A DNA stretch of 64,000 bases. Source: UBA1563 sp037440065 (GTDB taxonomy: Bacteria > Bacteroidota > Ignavibacteria > Ignavibacteriales > Ignavibacteriaceae). This document shows, piece after piece, positions 59,724 through 64,000 of this stretch. Location: the NCBI GenBank assembly GCA_037440065.1, contig JBBIUV010000015.1, positions 992,001-1,056,000 on the forward strand, in the 5' to 3' direction. Within the stretch, counting starts at the first letter, position 1. Each line of letters begins with the position of its first letter. The notes under the pieces were generated by a model. That model searched no databases. It was not told the origin of the DNA and saw nothing but the letters and a program-made list of their open reading frames with translations. A program made the translations under genes and the position numbers.

Positions 59724-62243
59724 TTATTTAATCAATAACATTTTTTTAATGTTCATAAAATCACCGGCTTCTAACTGATAGAAATATACTCCGGTGGAAA
59801 GTGCACTTGCGTTAAAGTTCACACTGTAAGTACCGCTGTTTTGAGCTTGATTTACAAGCGTGCTAACTTCTCTACCTAAAACATCAAATATTTTCAAAGT
59901 TACAAAACTTGATTTAGCAAGCGTATACTTTATTTGTGTTGAAGGATTGAACGGATTTGGATAATTCTGTGAAAGTGAGAATGAAGTTGCAACAATGCCT
60001 TCATCAACAACGTCAACAGTAGTTTTATCGCCAATCCAGGTTGATGACCAGGCTGAAACATCAGCGTAGGAATCATCATTATTTAATTTAGACCATGAAA
60101 GCATTCCTTCACGTGAGCCTGTTGCGTCTGCGTCATTAAATGCAATATCAATCGGGATTTTCATTCCAACTTGCGGTACGAAAAGTGAATCTGCTCCGCC
60201 ACCGATAACGGGGAATATCGACCAAGGAATTTTTGCTTCAACTATATAACCGTTCGTTAACACTTTTTCTCCCCAGAAGTAATTTACACCGGGAGTTAAA
60301 AGTGAATCAACCCAGGGTTTTCCGGCAAGAAGTCTCCTTTTATCAAACATCAAACGATAATCAGGTTCTTTTCCTCTGTTATAAAATGTGTGGGGCGCAC
60401 TTTTCTGATTGTACAAACCGATAAAAAGATCAGGACAATCGTTTTCCCATTCTCCAAGATTGGGATTAACAGAAACGATATCGTCGGTTACATCAAATGC
60501 AACGTATAGATAATCTGCATCTGAGGCGATATAGGTGTTTACGGAAAGATCAGCATCACCGTCAACTTTATAATTGGAAGCAACATGTCCGCTTCCATCA
60601 CTCGGGAAAGTTCTGAATGGTTTAATGCCAGCCCATTCAGCAAGATCTCCATCAGCTTTAAAATTTACAGGAGCTGTTTTATGAATCGTTGCGATTCCTT
60701 TGGCTAAATTAGTTACGGGACCCGAAACTCCGGCAACACTTTGATTACCAGCGTTATCAGTACATACAACAGCATAATAATAAACAACACCATCTTTTTC
60801 TACCAAAGGATATCTTACTTCGTGATCTGCCATTTGGAATCCTTCAGCAACAGCACGTCCAACCACTTCAACACCGTCTGCATTTACATCAGTAATTGGA
60901 GATTGGCTAGCATAGACTTTGTACATTTCTTGTTTTTCGCCGGGGACGTCAGTCCAGGTGATTGTATTTAAATAATCGCCATTACTGAACGCTTGTACTT
61001 GAGGAGCAACAGGAGGAATAATATCAAGTGAATAATGTCCTGTCCAGATATTATCGAAATAAGCAACTTTCCCTTGAACACTTTGTCCATCGCCTTCAAT
61101 TCTGAACTGGATTACTCTGTTTGAATCAACAGAACCTGGAAGTCTATCACCGTCCCATGAACCAGCACCATAAAAATCTTTTAAAGGAATTTTTATTAAC
61201 TGCCAACTATTTGTGTATCCGCCGAGTTTTGCTTCATCAAGATAATAGACGTTTTGGTACATTCTATCCGGACCACTGCCGTCCATATCATCATCGGCAA
61301 AAGCGATCCAGAAATTACCGAGACCTGCCGGAGCTTTCATCGCAAACTGCAGTGTGTCGGTCGCCATTAACTCACCTATTTTATGAGGACTACTGAGATC
61401 GAACCAAATTCCATCCCATCCACCGCCATCAGCGTCTGATCCGCCTGTCCATTTGATTGAACCGGTTCCAGCGTTATCATAATCTTCTTCTAAAGATACA
61501 ACAGCAGAGCCTGTCCATCCCGGGGCAAATTTTACATTGTTCGGAGCAGTTTTACCATTGAATAATACAAGCGGTGTAGCGCGGCTACCACTTAAAACCA
61601 TGTTATCGAGATAAAAACTTCCCGAGTCAGCATACAAAGCTGTATCGGTATCAATTTCTAAATAAAATCCTCTTACGTAGTCCCAGTCAAGAACATTATT
61701 GTGATGATTTCTTCCCTGCATATTAAAACCGACAAGCCAATCAGCAGGAGAAGGATTCAACGGATCACCAACAGTTTTCAAAGGAATACTTACCTGATGC
61801 CAGCCTTTTGCCGTATCGTTGAAGATTCCGGTTATTTGGCGACGCCATAATTCAACGTTCGAAGGATCAGCATCATAGACTGATGAAACAGGATTGTCTC
61901 TTAAGATTAGTGCTAAATAAGCATAATCTTTTTTTGAAGGTTTGTCTACATAATACCAAAAAGAAAGGGTATCATACACAGACATATCGATCCAGGTACC
62001 GGCATCGCTGAATCTGGCGAAACTTATTCCGCCTCCCCAGTCTTCGGCTTTCATCACCCACTCCATACGGAGAGAAGCTGTTCCTTCCATTTTGAAGTTA
62101 GTATCATAGGTACGGACGAGTGAATTCCCAGCATTCATCCATTCGTCTGCCCAGTTTGTCCAACCTCCGTCAAAATTTTCTACTGACTGCGCAGATAAAC
62201 TTTGCAAGAAGATAATTACAAACAAGTAAAGGAGTTTTTTCAT
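59724..62243 (-). CDS. Secreted T9SS protein with carbohydrate-binding-like domains
   Basis: 839 residues. Signal peptide about 1-18 (ending SLSAQS). Two beta-sandwich regions (about 20-215 and 230-400) each with Trp-rich strands (SFWYYVDKPSKKDY; LQFAMKAPAGLGNFW), resembling CBM11/other CBMs; a fibronectin-III-like part (about 410-510, ITWTDVPGEKQEMYKV); a CBM9/DOMON-like domain (about 525-745, ADGDLAEWAGIKPF, YLYVAFDVTDD); and the T9SS sorting domain from about 755 (LSQNYPNPFNPSTQIKYTL). No glycosidase motifs seen, so it looks like a glycan-binding surface protein. Confidence 0.82.
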   Translation of the reverse strand: MKKLLYLFVIIFLQSLSAQSVENFDGGWTNWADEWMNAGNSLVRTYDTNFKMEGTASLRMEWVMKAEDWGGGISFARFSDAGTWIDMSVYDTLSFWYYVDKPSKKDYAYLALILRDNPVSSVYDADPSNVELWRRQITGIFNDTAKGWHQVSIPLKTVGDPLNPSPADWLVGFNMQGRNHHNNVLDWDYVRGFYLEIDTDTALYADSGSFYLDNMVLSGSRATPLVLFNGKTAPNNVKFAPGWTGSAVVSLEEDYDNAGTGSIKWTGGSDADGGGWDGIWFDLSSPHKIGELMATDTLQFAMKAPAGLGNFWIAFADDDMDGSGPDRMYQNVYYLDEAKLGGYTNSWQLIKIPLKDFYGAGSWDGDRLPGSVDSNRVIQFRIEGDGQSVQGKVAYFDNIWTGHYSLDIIPPVAPQVQAFSNGDYLNTITWTDVPGEKQEMYKVYASQSPITDVNADGVEVVGRAVAEGFQMADHEVRYPLVEKDGVVYYYAVVCTDNAGNQSVAGVSGPVTNLAKGIATIHKTAPVNFKADGDLAEWAGIKPFRTFPSDGSGHVASNYKVDGDADLSVNTYIASDADYLYVAFDVTDDIVSVNPNLGEWENDCPDLFIGLYNQKSAPHTFYNRGKEPDYRLMFDKRRLLAGKPWVDSLLTPGVNYFWGEKVLTNGYIVEAKIPWSIFPVIGGGADSLFVPQVGMKIPIDIAFNDADATGSREGMLSWSKLNNDDSYADVSAWSSTWIGDKTTVDVVDEGIVATSFSLSQNYPNPFNPSTQIKYTLAKSSFVTLKIFDVLGREVSTLVNQAQNSGTYSVNFNASALSTGVYFYQLEAGDFMNIKKMLLIK

Positions 62244-62275
62244 AACATTACCTCATTTTGTGTTAGTTGATTGAT

Positions 62276-63535
62276 TTATTTCAGTAAAATGCACTTCTTT
62301 GTTAACGATTGAGTTTCAGTTGATACCTGGTAAAAAAAAACACCTGCCGGAAGATCCGCTGCATCTATATTTAGAGTATGAGTTCCGGGGTCTAAAATTC
62401 CAGCATCCAGAGTTTTTACTAAGTTTCCAATTGCGTCATACAAATTTAAAGTTATATCACTTTTTTTTTCTAATGTAATTACGACCGAAGTTGTCGGGTT
62501 AAACGGATTCGGATAATTTTGAGATACTCTAAAAGATGAAGGAACTTCTTTCTCCATTCCTACTTTAACCGGCGAACCAAAAGGCGTATAACAAACACCT
62601 AATTCATGCAACGTTGAATTCAATCCGAAGAGAGCTAGAGTCCATGATGCGCCGGTCTTACTGTTTCCGAGGAATAAATCCCAACCGCCTTTAACGCCTG
62701 GACGGTTACTTGAAAAAAAGACATATTCTGAATCGACCGGGTAAGGATCAGAATCATCGGCAGTGCTAATATTAAAGGGGAGTGAAACAGCTTTCCCGGT
62801 ATTTAAATTTGCGAGAAAGAGATCGTCCGCAGCGTTTGATGCAGATGTACCCCTGGTAAAAATGTAAGTTGAATCATCTCTAACAATCGGATAATAACTG
62901 TGAACATTTGGAGTTCCATCGATAATTTTATTTTCTGTTCCGTCAAGATTTACAGAGTAGATAAAAGTATTGTTTCCCGTTCCGGTAGAATAAATAATCT
63001 TTTTCCCATCGGTTGTTGGATACGGCATTGATTCTTCAACACTCCAGCCATCATGGGTAACTTGTACGATTTCTTTTGTCTCGATGTTCATTACTTTTAG
63101 ATCGCCGTTACTTTTGTAACAGATGTGAACTCCATCTCTAAAAAATTTAGGGTCTTGATCGAGATAATTATTTGGAGTTAAATTCACCGGTTCTTCAGTG
63201 CTATTGATAGGCAATAAATAAACATTCCAACTGCTGCTCGAGCGCATTCCTTTTGGAACAGCCATAAAAACTATTTTTGATCCGTCGGGAGAAAAGTGAG
63301 CATTCACAGGGTGATCAACGCTCGTCCAATTTTTACTGATCTCGATTAATTTCCTATCTACAAAATCAAACATAAAAAGTTTTCCATCCCAGTTCATCCA
63401 ATCGGAATATGTATGGAAAACAATTCTTCCCGATTTGATCGGGAAATTTAATTGAGCTGACACTGTTACCGTAAAGATAAAACACAACACAAATAGGGAG
63501 GAATATTTGGTCCTATTTTGGAAGAAAGGTAACAC
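62276..63535 (-). CDS. Secreted PD40/TolB-type beta-propeller protein with T9SS sorting domain
   Basis: 419 residues starting at GTG 63535. Signal peptide about 1-27 (ending TVTVSAQ). Repeated WD40-like PD40 strands with the typical FSPDGSKIVFMA, PTTDGKKIIYSTG and EYVFFSSNRPG motifs (about 95-300), then the sorting domain with VSQNYPNPFNPTTSVVITL and ADLPAGVFFYQV. PD40 propellers often bind periplasmic or surface partners. The gene is 1 bp from the ROK kinase stop and 32 bp upstream of the other T9SS protein. Confidence 0.85.
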   Translation of the reverse strand: MLPFFQNRTKYSSLFVLCFIFTVTVSAQLNFPIKSGRIVFHTYSDWMNWDGKLFMFDFVDRKLIEISKNWTSVDHPVNAHFSPDGSKIVFMAVPKGMRSSSSWNVYLLPINSTEEPVNLTPNNYLDQDPKFFRDGVHICYKSNGDLKVMNIETKEIVQVTHDGWSVEESMPYPTTDGKKIIYSTGTGNNTFIYSVNLDGTENKIIDGTPNVHSYYPIVRDDSTYIFTRGTSASNAADDLFLANLNTGKAVSLPFNISTADDSDPYPVDSEYVFFSSNRPGVKGGWDLFLGNSKTGASWTLALFGLNSTLHELGVCYTPFGSPVKVGMEKEVPSSFRVSQNYPNPFNPTTSVVITLEKKSDITLNLYDAIGNLVKTLDAGILDPGTHTLNIDAADLPAGVFFYQVSTETQSLTKKCILLK

Positions 63536-63536
63536 T

Positions 63537-64000
63537 TTATGCCATCTCTTTTTCTAACGTTCGCAAATGCAATTTCACTTTGTTAATTTGGAGTTCATGC
63601 CAGATTAATGCGCTCGCACCTAAAATAGCAGCATTCCCTTGCGGTAAACCGGATAGTAAAATTTTTACTTTTCCTTTAAAAATGCTAAGCAGGTTCTTTT
63701 CCATCGAAGAGATTGTAGCGTTAACAAGTAAGTCTCCGGCAGAGGCTAATCCTTCGGTTAAGATTATTGCTTCAGGACTAAAACATGCAACCGTATTTGC
63801 CAACGCCTCGCCAAAAATTTGTCCGGTAATTTCTAATGTTTCGTTTGCAATTGAGTCTCCCATTTTAGCCGCCTTCAAAATCAGATCAGCCGTTAGATCA
63901 TTTAAAGGAACTTCTCTAAGAACACTGTCTCCGTTGTATTTAGAAAGCAATTCAATCGCGGTTCTCACTAATCCAGTGGTTGAAACGTAAGTTTCCAAAC
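63537..64000 (-). CDS. ROK-family sugar kinase or regulator, C-terminal half only (cut by window edge)
   Basis: The frame is open to the window end; the visible 153 residues begin with LETYVSTTGL, the stretch directly after the ROK zinc motif CxCGxxGC. VACFSPEAIILTEG, GLPQGNAAILGASALI match the ROK C terminus. ROK proteins phosphorylate glucose, N-acetylglucosamine or fructose, or repress sugar genes (those carry an N-terminal helix-turn-helix that would lie outside the window). Adjacent sugar-related genes suggest a kinase for the sugar brought in by the symporter. Confidence 0.85.
   Translation of the reverse strand, partial: LETYVSTTGLVRTAIELLSKYNGDSVLREVPLNDLTADLILKAAKMGDSIANETLEITGQIFGEALANTVACFSPEAIILTEGLASAGDLLVNATISSMEKNLLSIFKGKVKILLSGLPQGNAAILGASALIWHELQINKVKLHLRTLEKEMA

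Overview
The window comes from a low-GC (by eye roughly 35%) Gram-negative bacterium that most resembles the Ignavibacteria branch of Bacteroidota and relatives. The evidence is direct: two proteins end in the type IX secretion (T9SS) sorting domain of the QNYPNPFNP type, a third very large C25 peptidase ends in a related NYPNPF/FlgD-like domain, many genes lack strong Shine-Dalgarno sequences, and a few intergenic regions show TTTG-N19/20-TAnnTTTG-like promoters. No rRNA, tRNA, CRISPR array, integrase or transposase is visible. Layout: (1) 1-3776 (+): tail of an unknown gene, a SpoIIE-type phosphatase / anti-sigma kinase / STAS antagonist partner-switching trio, and LD-carboxypeptidase. (2) 3769-9258 (-): a tightly overlapping operon of three GT9 glycosyltransferases, a homocysteine methyltransferase-like protein, ispE and a lipoprotein amidase. 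(3) 9363-14548 (+): prmC, dtd, a phosphomutase-like metalloenzyme, comEC and purE. (4) 14538-19413 (-): gatA, two tatA, purQ, purS, pssA, psd and a degenerate purC homologue. (5) 19515-23105 (+): ebfC, recR, a methyltransferase, two lipoproteins and ftsX. (6) 23173-40671: an extracellular polysaccharide/LPS locus with SLBB export proteins, a Wzc-type tyrosine kinase, a second chain-length protein, UDP-glucuronate decarboxylase, a MurJ-type flippase, O-antigen ligase-like protein, GT9/GT4/GT2 transferases, a sugar aminotransferase, an initiating sugar transferase and a Wzi-like outer-membrane protein. (7) 40753-46440: a 1,895-residue PorU/gingipain-like T9SS peptidase. (8) 46502-54053: glmS, a cyclic-2,3-diphosphoglycerate synthetase-like GTPase, carbamate kinase, a four-helix-bundle (IVP) gene between inverted repeats, ornithine carbamoyltransferase, and two or three unknown envelope proteins. 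(9) 54116-64000: two PAP2 phosphatases inserted at the 3' end of a LytTR response-regulator gene, its histidine kinase, a sodium:solute symporter, two T9SS-sorted proteins and part of a ROK kinase, which together look like a sugar sensing/uptake locus. The most unusual structure is around 54163-56310. The last 23 codons of the LytTR regulator occur twice, once as the live gene end and once as a detached fragment 2.08 kb away. Both copies encode the same 22 residues plus stop, share a 37-bp identical core on the upstream side, and differ only by synonymous changes (and a different stop codon) beyond it. This is the geometry expected when a mobile element integrates into a gene's 3' end and restores that end with its own version. 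The element would carry only two PAP2 phosphatase genes and their own promoter, with no recombinase. A second cassette-like structure is the four-helix-bundle gene flanked by 24-bp imperfect inverted repeats inside the arcC/argF operon. A divergent PurC homologue that appears to lack catalytic acidic residues and a standard start codon is also notable.
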